DNA of 64,000 bases from Ectorhizobium quercum. Lineage in GTDB: Bacteria > Pseudomonadota > Alphaproteobacteria > Rhizobiales > Rhizobiaceae. The stretch is taken from the NCBI RefSeq assembly GCF_026552795.1, contig NZ_JANFPI010000004.1, forward strand, positions 1 to 64,000, written 5' to 3'. Each line of letters opens with the position of its first letter. The stretch's first letter is position 1. Shown here piece after piece: positions 8,002 through 17,227 of this stretch. The notes below the pieces were generated by a model. The model saw only the letters and a program-made list of their open reading frames with translations, was not told the origin of the DNA and ran no database searches. Made by a program: the position numbers and the translations under genes.

Positions 8002-10878
8002 ATGGCACAGCAGGCGGGGACACGATTCGCCACGAGAATAGGGATTTTGCTTGCATCGTCGGGGCTCGTCCTCATCGATGCCGGCGCGCATCCGTCCTAT
8101 GCCCAGACGGCGGACACGGGCACGGCCGCAGCGCAGAGCATCGGCTTCTCGATCCCGGCGCAGGGGCTGGATACGGCCATCAGGGCCTTCATCCGTGCCA
8201 GCGGCTGGCAGATCGGCTATCCGGCGGGCCTGCTCGCCAACAAGCGGTCGCAGGCCGTTTCGAGCAGCCTTGCGCCCCGGGCGGCGCTGGAGCAGCTTTT
8301 GTCCGGCACGGGCATCGGCATCCGCATGACCGGCGTCAACACCGTTACGCTCGTCGATGACACGTCCGCCGGGCAGACGGACGGCGAGGGGGCCTCGGTC
8401 CTGCAAACGATCGTCGTCAACGGCGCGCGCGGCGGGGTCGGCCTGGGAAGCGGCAGTCTCGCCGACACCGGTACGAGCACCGTCACCGGCGGGCAGATCG
8501 CGGCGCGCGCCGAAGGCAACGACGCTAACGGCATCCTGCGCAACCTGCCGAACGTCCAGTACCAGAACGATGTGAACGATGATGCGGGCACCACCGATCA
8601 GAGCGTGATCGACCTCAAGCCGCGGGAGGTCTCGATTTCCGGGGCCCGCGTTTACGAGAACAATTTCATCGTCAACGGAATGGACATCAACACCGTCACC
8701 GGCACGGCGGAACGGTATGGCAGCGCGGAGAACCTGACCGATTCATACACCCCTCCGGACGCGGCCCGCATCTTCGGGCTGCATTCCCAGTCGATCTATG
8801 TGCCGATCGATTTCCTGGAGAAGGCCACCGTCATCGACAGCAACGCCTCGGCCCGCTACGGCAATTTTCAGGGCGGCGTCGTGTCCTATGAATTGCAGGA
8901 TGCTTCGAAGGACCGCTGGAAGGGCAGCGTCAGCACGGATTACACCACGAGCAACTGGACCGGCTTCAAGATCGGCACCGAAGACGGGCTCAACCCGAAC
9001 GATGTCGCGACCAACGACTACATCAAGCGGCGCGCGTCGTTCTCGCTCAGCGGCCCGGTTACGGACAATGTCGCCGTGCTCGGCCAGTACAGCGTGCAGA
9101 CGGCGGTGACGAACAAGGACAAGCAGTACCGGTATACGGAAACCCGGCGGGTCGAGGAGAATTCCCGAAACGATTTCTATCGGGCACAGGCGATAGCGGA
9201 AACGGACTGGGGCGATTTCACGCTCGAAGGCATGTACACCCGTTATAATCAGGACTGGGAAAACGCCAACTGGCGCAACATGCAGGTCAACCTTGCCACG
9301 CGCAGCCTGGTATCGAAGCTCCAGCACGACTACGCGTTCGAGGATTTCTACCTGGGAGGCGTTGCGCTTTCCAACGTCAGGCTGCAATCGAAGCTGGGCT
9401 ACAGCAGTTCCAGAAGCCTGAACGACATGAACGGCAACGTGGCGCGCGCCTACAAGCAATCGGTCGTAAGCAGCCGTGTGTTGCGCTGGGAAGCCACCGA
9501 ACTGTCCGACTGGTGCCGCACCGACCCCGCCATCACGATCAATACGTTATGCTACGATGGCGCCACCGGCGACAAGCGGCAGGGCCAGGAGCGACTGACC
9601 TGGTCGCAGGAGTTGACCGGCGACATCTGGCAGGGCTCCTTCGTTCTCGGCGGGGACTATACCCATACCGACGCTTACCGGCGCCGGCCTGAAGATGCCG
9701 TTTATTATACGAATTACATGTCGGTCTACGAGGCTTCGGGCATTTCCGGTTTCGTCTGCAACACGACGGAAGAATGCAGCGCCGAGCAGTTCGCCAATTC
9801 CAAGGCCGTTTACCAGGCATTCGACATCGGGGCGCAGCTGAACGCCTTCAACCTCTATGCGGAACTGGAACAGAGCTGGGACTGGCTGAATGTGCGCGGC
9901 GGCCTGCGCTTTTCCTATGACGATTACATGCACAATCTGGATATCGCCCCGCGTGTCGTGGCGACCGTGACCCCGTGGGACGATTTCTCGATCTCCGCCG
10001 GCTTCAACCGCTATTACGATGCCCAGAGCCTCTCCTACGCCATCCGCGACAAGCAGCCGAGGATGCAGACCTACATCCGGACCCGGGACGGCGCGGTCAT
10101 CGACGATACATGGAGGCTGTTGCAGGACACGATCTATGCGAACAGCGCCTCCGACCTGAAAACCCCCTACACCGATGAAATCACCTTCGGCCTTTCGGGA
10201 ACGGAGCCGCTGCTCGGCGGGCAATGGCGGCTGCGCTTCCTCGACCGCAGGGCCCGGGACCAGTATGCGTCCGAAACCACGGGAACCGGGGCGATCCTCA
10301 CCAATGACGGCCGGGGCGCCTATCAATCCGTCAGCGCCGAATATTCCAGGGAACTGGACGTGCATGCGAAGGGGCTGGAGCAGCTTTTCTTCAACGCATC
10401 GGTCACATGGTCGAAGAGAGAGGTGTCCAACAGCAGCTATTTCGATGACAGCCTCGACGAAGATTATGTGTGGTACAAAAATCGCTCCCACACGCTGGCC
10501 GGCTTCAGCGTCGTGACCGGCAACATGGACATCCCCCTGCGCATGCAGGCCGGGCTTTCCAGCACGTGGCTGGACAACGCCTTGCAGGTCGATCTCTCGG
10601 CCAACTACAATCTCGGCTACACGGGCGTGAAATACACCGACCAGAACATCACCGTGGACGGACGGTTCCACCAGATCTGGGAAGATTTCGACTTCGATCC
10701 GACCCTGACCGTCGATCTCGCCGCAAGTTACGCCGTCTATCAGAAAGAGGACACGAATCTGACGCTGAACGTCAGGGTCAACAACCTGTTCAACGAGACC
10801 GGCAACGCCACGGCAACCGTCACGAACCCCTGGCTGATCGGGCGGACGGTGTGGGTCGGCGCGAAGGCGACGTTCTGA
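8002..10878 (+). CDS. TonB-dependent receptor with N-terminal signalling (STN) domain
   Basis: A 958-residue outer-membrane receptor. After a signal peptide (GILLASSGLVLIDAG...YAQ) comes a secretin/TonB short N-terminal domain at about residues 45-120 (FSIPAQGLDTAIRAFI), as in FecA and FpvA, which reports ligand binding to the FecR partner. Then a TonB-box-like LQTIVVNG, a plug domain and a beta-barrel ending in the expected aromatic residue (AKATF). Two cysteine pairs (residues 505/517 and 586/592) lie in predicted outer loops, unusual for small-siderophore receptors. The start at 8002 follows AGGAG. The adjacent M16 protease suggests an iron-bearing protein or peptide as ligand; this is inference. 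Confidence 0.9.
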   Translation: MAQQAGTRFATRIGILLASSGLVLIDAGAHPSYAQTADTGTAAAQSIGFSIPAQGLDTAIRAFIRASGWQIGYPAGLLANKRSQAVSSSLAPRAALEQLLSGTGIGIRMTGVNTVTLVDDTSAGQTDGEGASVLQTIVVNGARGGVGLGSGSLADTGTSTVTGGQIAARAEGNDANGILRNLPNVQYQNDVNDDAGTTDQSVIDLKPREVSISGARVYENNFIVNGMDINTVTGTAERYGSAENLTDSYTPPDAARIFGLHSQSIYVPIDFLEKATVIDSNASARYGNFQGGVVSYELQDASKDRWKGSVSTDYTTSNWTGFKIGTEDGLNPNDVATNDYIKRRASFSLSGPVTDNVAVLGQYSVQTAVTNKDKQYRYTETRRVEENSRNDFYRAQAIAETDWGDFTLEGMYTRYNQDWENANWRNMQVNLATRSLVSKLQHDYAFEDFYLGGVALSNVRLQSKLGYSSSRSLNDMNGNVARAYKQSVVSSRVLRWEATELSDWCRTDPAITINTLCYDGATGDKRQGQERLTWSQELTGDIWQGSFVLGGDYTHTDAYRRRPEDAVYYTNYMSVYEASGISGFVCNTTEECSAEQFANSKAVYQAFDIGAQLNAFNLYAELEQSWDWLNVRGGLRFSYDDYMHNLDIAPRVVATVTPWDDFSISAGFNRYYDAQSLSYAIRDKQPRMQTYIRTRDGAVIDDTWRLLQDTIYANSASDLKTPYTDEITFGLSGTEPLLGGQWRLRFLDRRARDQYASETTGTGAILTNDGRGAYQSVSAEYSRELDVHAKGLEQLFFNASVTWSKREVSNSSYFDDSLDEDYVWYKNRSHTLAGFSVVTGNMDIPLRMQAGLSSTWLDNALQVDLSANYNLGYTGVKYTDQNITVDGRFHQIWEDFDFDPTLTVDLAASYAVYQKEDTNLTLNVRVNNLFNETGNATATVTNPWLIGRTVWVGAKATF

Positions 10879-10880
10879 TC

Positions 10881-13664
10881 ATGCGCCGGGGAATGCCGGC
10901 GGGCGGCTTTCGCTCCTTCTGGATCGCGATATCTGCCGCATGCGTGCTGGTTCTTGCCGGCACGCATCCCGCCCGTGCCGGCGATGCCCGGTGGGACCCG
11001 CGGCTTGTGCGCGGCACGCTCGAAAACGGGCTTTCCTATATTCTCCACGACAGCGGCCGTGCGGAAGACCCCTTCAACATCCGGCTGGTGGTCCATGCCG
11101 GCTCGGTCGACGAGGAGACCCCGAGCGGGGTGGCGCACATCGTCGAGCACATGGCGTTCCAGTCCACGCGAGCTCATCCCGAAACCCTGCACCGCTATTT
11201 CCAGGCGCTCGGCTGGCGGACGGGCGTGCAGGTCAACGCCATGACGCGCGAAACCGAAACGCAGTACATGGTCCGCACACGGCCCGGCGATGCGCTCGAC
11301 CTCGACGGCGCGCTCGCCCTCGTTGCCGACATCGCTTTCGGCGCGGAGCTGAAAGAGCAGGACTGGCACAAGGAACGGTCCGTCATACTGGAGGAGCTGA
11401 AGCAGGATGACAGCACCGCCTCCCGGTTGAACCGACAGAAAAAGGCGCTGCTCAGGGCCGGGTCGCGCTTTGCGGATCGCCCGACGATCGGCACGCGGGC
11501 GGGGATAGAGAAGGCGACCGTCGCGGATATCCGTGCCTTTTACGAACGGTTCTACGTCGCGTCGAACATGACGCTGATCGTCTCGGGCCGTTTCGATCCC
11601 GCCGGGGCGAAGGCCGCCATCGAGCGGCTTTTCGGCCCCGCCCCGAAAAAACCGCGCCCGGATCGCTCGTATCTCGCCTTTCCGTTGAAGTCGGGCCTGT
11701 CGGTCGGAACCGTGCAGGACCCGGCGGGCACGACGTCGCAGGCGGTCTACGCCTTCCAGATGGCGATGCCGGACAGGGTCGGCGAGGCGGGCCAGTTCGC
11801 CTGGCTGCAAAAATACCTGCTTGCGCGGCTCATCCGCGAGGCCGTTCATCGCTACGCGCCGCATTATGCGGCCACGGTCGAAAGCCTCACCTTTGTCGCG
11901 CAGGAACCGGCGGAAAGGCGGCTCGTGCTTGCCTTCAACGCCCGCGGCAGGGATCATGCCGCCGCGACCGCGGTGCTCCTCGAAACGGTCGAGCGCCTGC
12001 GGCGGGAGGGCCTGTCGCGCGGGGCCTTCGAAACCGAACTGGCCGCAGCCTACAGGACCGGCCGCAACAATGTCGAAGCCGCCGCCCGCCGAACCTTCGG
12101 CGAATGGGAGGATCGCATCGCTTCCGCCGTGCTGACGGGCTCGGTGCTCGAAGCGCCGGAAGAGCGCGCCGAACGAACCCGGCTGTTTCTCGACCGGATC
12201 GATTTCGAGGACCTCAAAGCGACGATGCGGGAGATGCTGGCCGCTCCCGATCGCGTCCTTTTCCATCAGGTGCCCGGCGACATGGAGACGCCGCCGGTTT
12301 CGGCGGCGGCGATCGAGGCCGAGCGCATGCGCCTTGCCGCGCTCGACCCCTTGCCGGCGCTTCCGCCGCGGCCAATGCCGCAGGTCGCCGCCGCGGAGCA
12401 ACCGCTTCCCGGCTGGCCGGCGCAGGCGCGGCTTGAGCAGACCGGCACCCTCCTTGCCGTCGAGCGCCATGACGATCCCGAGATCGTCGAATGGGCGCTG
12501 TCGAACGGCGATCGTGTCGTCTGGCTGGTTCGCGACACGCCCGACGGCCGGGTCTATCTTTCCGGCCAGTCGGGCCCCGGCTACGGGAATGCCGAGTTCG
12601 GCCGTCTCGTCTCGCAAGCCGCCATCCAGCTCTGGATACAGAGCGGCTACGGGTTCTGGACGCAGGAGGACTACGATCGCTGGCGCAAGGCGCAGGCCGC
12701 CGACTGGAACTGGGTGCTTCAGGAAAGCACCCTCAATGCGGCGGTATCGGCCGCACCCGGCAGGCTTGCTGCCTTGCTGCGCCGGTATGCCGAAACCGTT
12801 CGTTTCGGGACGATCCGGGAAGCGGCGGCGAAGGATTTCCGGACGCAGATGGCCGAATCGCCCCCGGACGAGGCCGGTGACGAGGAAGACCTGTCCCGAC
12901 GGCAATCCGCACCGGCGCTGGCCGGGACGAGCGCCGCCCGGCTGGAAGAGGCAGCGCGCGCCCTGCTTGCCGAACCCGTCACCTGGTTCGCGGTCGGCCC
13001 GGAGCCGGAAGCCGCCATCCGCGACGCCTTTGCGCGGATCGTCGGGGCGTTGCCGCGCGCGGCGTCGCTGACGCCGGCCCCGGCCCTCCAGCCCGAGGGC
13101 ATCCACAGGATGATCGCGAAAACCCTTTCGCCCGACCGCGCCCGTGTCGAGATTTCGTTTTTCAGCCGGATGGAATGGACGCCCGAGGACGCATTTCTCG
13201 TATCGACGCTGACACCTCTGGCGCAGCAGGCGTTGAAGAACAGGCTGCGCAACGAACTGGGCGGCATCTATACGTTGGCCTTCGACCTGCGCGTGGCGCC
13301 CGACACCGACCGGGCCATCGGCACGCTTTCCTTCTATTGCCCGCCCGGGCGGGCGGAGGAACTGGCCAAGGCGGCCCTGGAGGTTTTCGGCGAGATGCCC
13401 GGCATTGCCCGCAAGGCCGATGTGCAGCGCCTGCGCGCGGACATCGACTTCGCCGAAAATGCGCGCCTTGCCGATCCGAATACGTGGCTTCGCCGGCTGG
13501 CGCTCAGCTATCGCCGCTACGGCGATGCGGGCTATCTCAGGCGCATGGGGCAGTTGAGCGGACAGGTGACGGGAACCTTGCTGGAAAATCGGGCGACGCG
13601 GATTTTCAGCACGCAGAACAGGACCGTCCGCATCCGGCTCCCCGGCGAGCCGACAGGGGGATAG
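10881..13664 (+). CDS. Exported M16-family zinc protease (PqqL/FusC-like)
   Basis: A 927-residue protease starting 3 nt after the receptor stop, so the two are surely co-transcribed. A signal peptide (FWIAISAACVLVLAG...ARAG) sends it to the periplasm. The inverted zinc motif HxxEH is at His86-His90 (HIVEHMAF), with the distal Glu in the ILEEL segment (171/172). The length and the two-half layout (four M16 modules, the second half inactive) match E. coli PqqL and Pectobacterium FusC, about 930 residues, which cleave ferredoxin imported by a TonB receptor to free its iron. The catalytic family is certain; the ferredoxin-like role is inference from gene order. Confidence 0.88.
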   Translation: MRRGMPAGGFRSFWIAISAACVLVLAGTHPARAGDARWDPRLVRGTLENGLSYILHDSGRAEDPFNIRLVVHAGSVDEETPSGVAHIVEHMAFQSTRAHPETLHRYFQALGWRTGVQVNAMTRETETQYMVRTRPGDALDLDGALALVADIAFGAELKEQDWHKERSVILEELKQDDSTASRLNRQKKALLRAGSRFADRPTIGTRAGIEKATVADIRAFYERFYVASNMTLIVSGRFDPAGAKAAIERLFGPAPKKPRPDRSYLAFPLKSGLSVGTVQDPAGTTSQAVYAFQMAMPDRVGEAGQFAWLQKYLLARLIREAVHRYAPHYAATVESLTFVAQEPAERRLVLAFNARGRDHAAATAVLLETVERLRREGLSRGAFETELAAAYRTGRNNVEAAARRTFGEWEDRIASAVLTGSVLEAPEERAERTRLFLDRIDFEDLKATMREMLAAPDRVLFHQVPGDMETPPVSAAAIEAERMRLAALDPLPALPPRPMPQVAAAEQPLPGWPAQARLEQTGTLLAVERHDDPEIVEWALSNGDRVVWLVRDTPDGRVYLSGQSGPGYGNAEFGRLVSQAAIQLWIQSGYGFWTQEDYDRWRKAQAADWNWVLQESTLNAAVSAAPGRLAALLRRYAETVRFGTIREAAAKDFRTQMAESPPDEAGDEEDLSRRQSAPALAGTSAARLEEAARALLAEPVTWFAVGPEPEAAIRDAFARIVGALPRAASLTPAPALQPEGIHRMIAKTLSPDRARVEISFFSRMEWTPEDAFLVSTLTPLAQQALKNRLRNELGGIYTLAFDLRVAPDTDRAIGTLSFYCPPGRAEELAKAALEVFGEMPGIARKADVQRLRADIDFAENARLADPNTWLRRLALSYRRYGDAGYLRRMGQLSGQVTGTLLENRATRIFSTQNRTVRIRLPGEPTGG

Positions 13665-13668
13665 GGCT

Positions 13669-14682
13669 TCACATCGCCGCGGGCGGCAGCACGATTTCGA
13701 AGCTCGTTCCGTTGCCGCCCGTTTCGTGGAGCCGGATGCTGCCCCCGTGCGCCGAAAGGGCGGCGCTGACGATGGCCAGCCCCATTCCCGTCCCGCCTTC
13801 GTCACGGCGGGTTGAGAAGAAGGGCTGGAAAATCCGCGCCCGGTTGCCTTCGGGAATGCCGCGGCCGTCGTCGCTGACATGGATGGCGATCGCCTGGCCG
13901 ATATCGGCCGTCGCGATGGCGAGGCGCGTCGCGCCGTGCTGGACGGCGTTTTCGGCCAGATTGGCGAAAACGATGTCCGCCGCATCGCCCGGCAGGGCGA
14001 TGGCGCCGGAAAAGGCATCGTCGAGTGTGACGGTCAGCGCCGGAAACCGGGTCCGCAGCGTCGAGGCAATATCCTGCATGGCGCTGCGGCCGGACGCGGC
14101 CGGAATTTCCGCTTTCGCCAGTTCCCGTAGCCGGGAGAGCAGGGCGTCGAGCCGTTGCGCATCGGCGATGATGTTGGCGAGGAAACGGTCGCGCTGCGCC
14201 GGGCTCATGGCACCCGCCTCGTCCTCGCGCAGCAGTTCGGCCGCCCCGCGGATGGAGGTGAGCGGCGACTTCAGTTCATGGGAGACATGGGCGGCGAAGG
14301 AGCGAACATAGTCTGAATGGTCGACGAGCTTGCCGGCGAGGTCGAGAAAGCTCTGGGAAAGGGCGGCGATTTCCTTCGTCCCGTAACGGTCGAGCGGCCG
14401 GATGGCCGCCCGCTCGCCGCGCGCGATCGCATCCGTCCGCTCGATCAGGGCATGGATCGGTATCGTCAGCGTGCGGGTCAGCACGTAGGCGACGAGAAGC
14501 GTCAGCAGCAGCACGACCGCAAGGGCGGCCAGTTCCGCCGGCGCCATCGCGCCGGAGGCGGCTTCGACGACGCGGAACCAGACGACCGTCAGCACCGGCA
14601 GCGTCATGACGGTCAGGAGAACGGCATGGACGATCAGGGCCAGCGGCGGCCGCCATTTCGGCTTGATCCGGGGGGAGGGCAT
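13669..14682 (-). CDS. Sensor histidine kinase
   Basis: A 337-residue membrane kinase. Two membrane helices (about residues 14-36 and 47-68) flank a very short periplasmic loop, followed by a HAMP-like linker, the dimerisation/phosphoacceptor box with His135 (SHELKSPLTSIRG), and an ATPase domain with N (ENAVQHG), G1 (DDGRGIP) and G2 (GGTGMGLAI) boxes. The short loop suggests it senses a membrane or cytoplasmic cue, or a partner protein. Its ATG overlaps the response-regulator stop by one base. The DUF4173 membrane protein upstream could be that partner. Confidence 0.92.
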   Translation of the reverse strand: MPSPRIKPKWRPPLALIVHAVLLTVMTLPVLTVVWFRVVEAASGAMAPAELAALAVVLLLTLLVAYVLTRTLTIPIHALIERTDAIARGERAAIRPLDRYGTKEIAALSQSFLDLAGKLVDHSDYVRSFAAHVSHELKSPLTSIRGAAELLREDEAGAMSPAQRDRFLANIIADAQRLDALLSRLRELAKAEIPAASGRSAMQDIASTLRTRFPALTVTLDDAFSGAIALPGDAADIVFANLAENAVQHGATRLAIATADIGQAIAIHVSDDGRGIPEGNRARIFQPFFSTRRDEGGTGMGLAIVSAALSAHGGSIRLHETGGNGTSFEIVLPPAAM

Positions 14683-15386
14683 CAGACGATCTCCCCGGTT
14701 CCGGGAGAAAGCTTGAAGCCGACGCCGTGGACGGTGGCGATGATGCCGCTTCCGCCGGCTGCTGCAAGCTTGGCCCGCAGGTTGCGGATATGGCTGTCTA
14801 TGGTGCGGTCGGCCACATAGGTGTTCGCGCCGTAGGCGGCCTCCATGAGCTGCTCGCGGCTGAAGACGATGTTCGGACGCGCCAGCAGGGCGTCGAGGAT
14901 GGAAAATTCGAGCGCGGTGAGCGTGATCGCCCGGTCCTCGAAGGTGACGCCGCGCGCGGCGCGGTCGAGGCGGAGCGCCCCGCAGGTGAGTACCGCCCGC
15001 GAGGCGTCGCCGCCGGCCTGCCGGGCGGACCGTTTCAGGATGGTTTTGACCCGCGCCACCAGCTCGCGCGGGCTGAAGGGCTTGGTGACGTAATCGTCGC
15101 CGCCGATTTCGAGCCCCAGTATGCGGTCGATTTCCTCGTCGCGGGCCGACAGGAAAAGGATCGGAAGGTCGGAGCTTCGGCGGATCTGCCTGCAAACCTC
15201 CAGACCGTCCATGTCCGGCATGCCGATGTCGAGCACGACGAGATCGATATTGCCCCGGTGAAAGGCCATCATCGCCTCCGTGCCGTTGCGGGCGGTCGTC
15301 GTGGCCATGCCCGCATGGTCGAGCGCGAAGCAGATGACGTCTCGGATGTTGGGTTCGTCGTCGACGACGAGAATGCGCTGCGTCAT
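14682..15386 (-). CDS. OmpR-family response regulator (CreB-like)
   Basis: A 234-residue regulator. The receiver domain has the acidic pocket (VVDDEP), phospho-acceptor Asp53 (VLDIGMPDMDG) and Lys102 (TKPFSP). The C-terminal winged helix is of OmpR type (LTALEFSILDALL, ending in ATVHGVGFKL). The segment ILGLEIGGDDYVTKPFSPREL is close to the matching part of E. coli CreB. It is encoded just upstream of, and overlapping, its kinase gene. Target genes are not evident; the DUF4173 gene behind it is a candidate. Confidence 0.92.
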   Translation of the reverse strand: MTQRILVVDDEPNIRDVICFALDHAGMATTTARNGTEAMMAFHRGNIDLVVLDIGMPDMDGLEVCRQIRRSSDLPILFLSARDEEIDRILGLEIGGDDYVTKPFSPRELVARVKTILKRSARQAGGDASRAVLTCGALRLDRAARGVTFEDRAITLTALEFSILDALLARPNIVFSREQLMEAAYGANTYVADRTIDSHIRNLRAKLAAAGGSGIIATVHGVGFKLSPGTGEIV

Positions 15387-15431
15387 GGGATGCCTGCAAG
15401 TGGATGGAACCCTGTTTTGGTCGCTTTGCCC

Positions 15432-16928
15432 TCATCTTGCAATGGGTGCGGTTTCGAGAAGATAGGCGCGGATGCGCGCCTTGCGGAGCGTCCAGCCGCG
15501 CCAGTCGCTGCGAGGGTAAAGGACATCCCCGGCGAGCCGGTTGCGGATGACCGCCGCAAGCTCGGCCCTGAGGGCCGGCTGTGTCTTCCCGGCGGCGATG
15601 TAGGTGTCGAGCGCGGGGATTGCCGAAGCGCCCAGCCTGGAGAGGTAGTGGAGATCGAGCAGCCTGCCCTGGCCGGAAAGCTCCCGGCTGTGCGCCACGT
15701 TGAACCGCGCGATGAAGCCGGGAGCGTCGCCGAGTGCGCCGAGGAAGACGACGACGGCAAGCGATGCGCAGCCCGTCGCCACCAGCCATTCGTTCGATCG
15801 CCGCAGGACGATGCGCAGGAGAATGAGCAGAAGACATGTGGCGACGAGCCCCATCCACAGGCCGGCGGCAAGGCGGAGCCCGGTGAGCGAGTAGGTTTCG
15901 ACATAGAGGTCGAGCCGCAGCATTGCCGAAAAGCACAGCAGCGCGTTCTGGGCGATCCAGAGGTAGACGAGGCGGCGGACGCGGGGGCTGCGGCTGCCCG
16001 GCCCGTCCGGGCGCATGGCCGCCAGGATGAGCGCGGCCGCGAGCAGGGCGGTGACGACCAGCGGATAGGCGCCGCGATGGGCGTATTGCGCGTGGCTCAT
16101 CCCGTCCGGCAGGCGTGCGCCGCCCCAGAGATAGGTGAGGTCGAGGCCGGTCTGCACCGCGAAGACGGCGTTGAGAAGCACGAGCGTGCGGATGAGAAAG
16201 GCCGTGCCGAACAGGCTGTCTCCGCCGGCACGGTCCCCGCCCGCGCTTTCGTTCCGCCGTGCCGGCGCGCGCAGGAGGCGTGGACGCAGCAGCACGTGGA
16301 CGAAAAGGCCGACGGCGAGCCAGAAGCCGATGCGTTGCGCATCGAGAGCCTGCGGCAGCCGGACGAGGCGTGCGAGCGTGGTCTCGATGGTCTTTTCGAT
16401 CAGAGGGTTGGCGATGGCGAAGAGCAGGAGAAAGACCCCGGCCAGAGCAAGCGGCGCGATCCAGATGCGAAGACGTGATCCGAGGGCGGCGAGCCTCCCG
16501 CCCTTCGCCCCGGGCCTTGCCGGCCGCCGGGCGGGGCGCAAGAGCCGCACCGGCAGCGCGGCGACGAAGCGCAGCAGGACGGCCGGGATACGGACCGGCC
16601 GCGCCGGCGTCAGGCCGTGGGAGGCGAGCGAGACATAGGCAAGCCCCGCCAGACCGACGAGCACCGACATCCAGGTGACGGCTTCCATCAGCGGAAAACC
16701 CGTTGCGAGCGAAAGCGCGGCAAGCGCCGCCTTCGCGCCGGAAGAAAGGCGCTTGCGGGGAAAGAGCAGCAGGAAAAGGGCAAGCAACTGCACGAAGAGG
16801 AAGAGGTTGAGACCCGCATCGTAGCGGAAGATGAGGAAATCGGCCGCCGGGATCAGGACGAGCGGCAGGAGGAACCGGGAAAGCCTGTATCCGGGACGGA
16901 CGGCGGCGGCATCGCCTGCCGCTCTCAT
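15432..16928 (-). CDS. DUF4173-type multi-pass membrane protein
   Basis: A 498-residue protein with about 11-13 hydrophobic helices (for example FLLPLVLIPAADFLIF, LFLFVQLLALFLLLFP, GLWMGLVATCLLLILL) and a small soluble C-terminus (YLSRLGASAIPALDTYI, then a charged tail). It resembles the DUF4153/DUF4173 family of unknown function, which is often found beside two-component genes in rhizobia. It ends 45 bp before the response-regulator start and is in the same direction, so it probably forms one operon with it and the kinase. Start ATG 16928 is preceded by a weak GGGG site; an in-frame start at 17030 would add an Arg-rich leader and is unlikely. Confidence 0.7.
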   Translation of the reverse strand: MRAAGDAAAVRPGYRLSRFLLPLVLIPAADFLIFRYDAGLNLFLFVQLLALFLLLFPRKRLSSGAKAALAALSLATGFPLMEAVTWMSVLVGLAGLAYVSLASHGLTPARPVRIPAVLLRFVAALPVRLLRPARRPARPGAKGGRLAALGSRLRIWIAPLALAGVFLLLFAIANPLIEKTIETTLARLVRLPQALDAQRIGFWLAVGLFVHVLLRPRLLRAPARRNESAGGDRAGGDSLFGTAFLIRTLVLLNAVFAVQTGLDLTYLWGGARLPDGMSHAQYAHRGAYPLVVTALLAAALILAAMRPDGPGSRSPRVRRLVYLWIAQNALLCFSAMLRLDLYVETYSLTGLRLAAGLWMGLVATCLLLILLRIVLRRSNEWLVATGCASLAVVVFLGALGDAPGFIARFNVAHSRELSGQGRLLDLHYLSRLGASAIPALDTYIAAGKTQPALRAELAAVIRNRLAGDVLYPRSDWRGWTLRKARIRAYLLETAPIAR

Positions 16929-17026
16929 GGCTTTGCCCCGTTCTTTGGTTCTCCTGACGCGCCATTCCGGCCGGAACGCGGCAATGCGGCAAAGGTGACG
17001 GCCGGAGCGGCCGGAACGTCTTCGAG

Positions 17027-17054
17027 CCACCAGCCTTCGGTTCGAAGGCGGTGG
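17027..17054. terminator. Hairpin in the 299-bp gap after bcsB
   Basis: CCACC-A-GCCTTCG and CGAAGGC-GGTGG pair into a 12-bp stem with one bulged A and a 3-nt loop (GTT). It lies about 175 bp downstream of the bcsB stop and upstream of the DUF4173 start. No U-run follows on the minus strand, so termination is only possible, perhaps Rho-assisted. The rest of the 16929-17227 gap shows no gene. Confidence 0.35.
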
Positions 17055-17227
17055 GGAATGAAGACGGGTGAAAGCGGTGGACGTCTGCGTGTGTTTTTCA
17101 TGCCCTCAGCATCGGAAGGGCATGTGCAGATTCCGTGCAGCGGCCGGGGAGATGTTCAGGAAAGTGACGGCCCGTCCGTTCGCTTCACGAGCCACCGCCA
17201 CCGGAATGCGATCCGTATCGAGCCGCC

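Noticed and set aside
10740..14018. A 1092-residue minus-strand frame
   Set aside because: Antisense to the M16 protease gene and its neighbours; composition and lack of motifs show it is a shadow of codon bias.
14683..16992. Long minus-strand frame extending the histidine kinase gene upstream
   Set aside because: It is a high-GC shadow of the response-regulator and DUF4173 genes, with Arg/Pro/Ala-rich composition and no domains beyond the kinase part.
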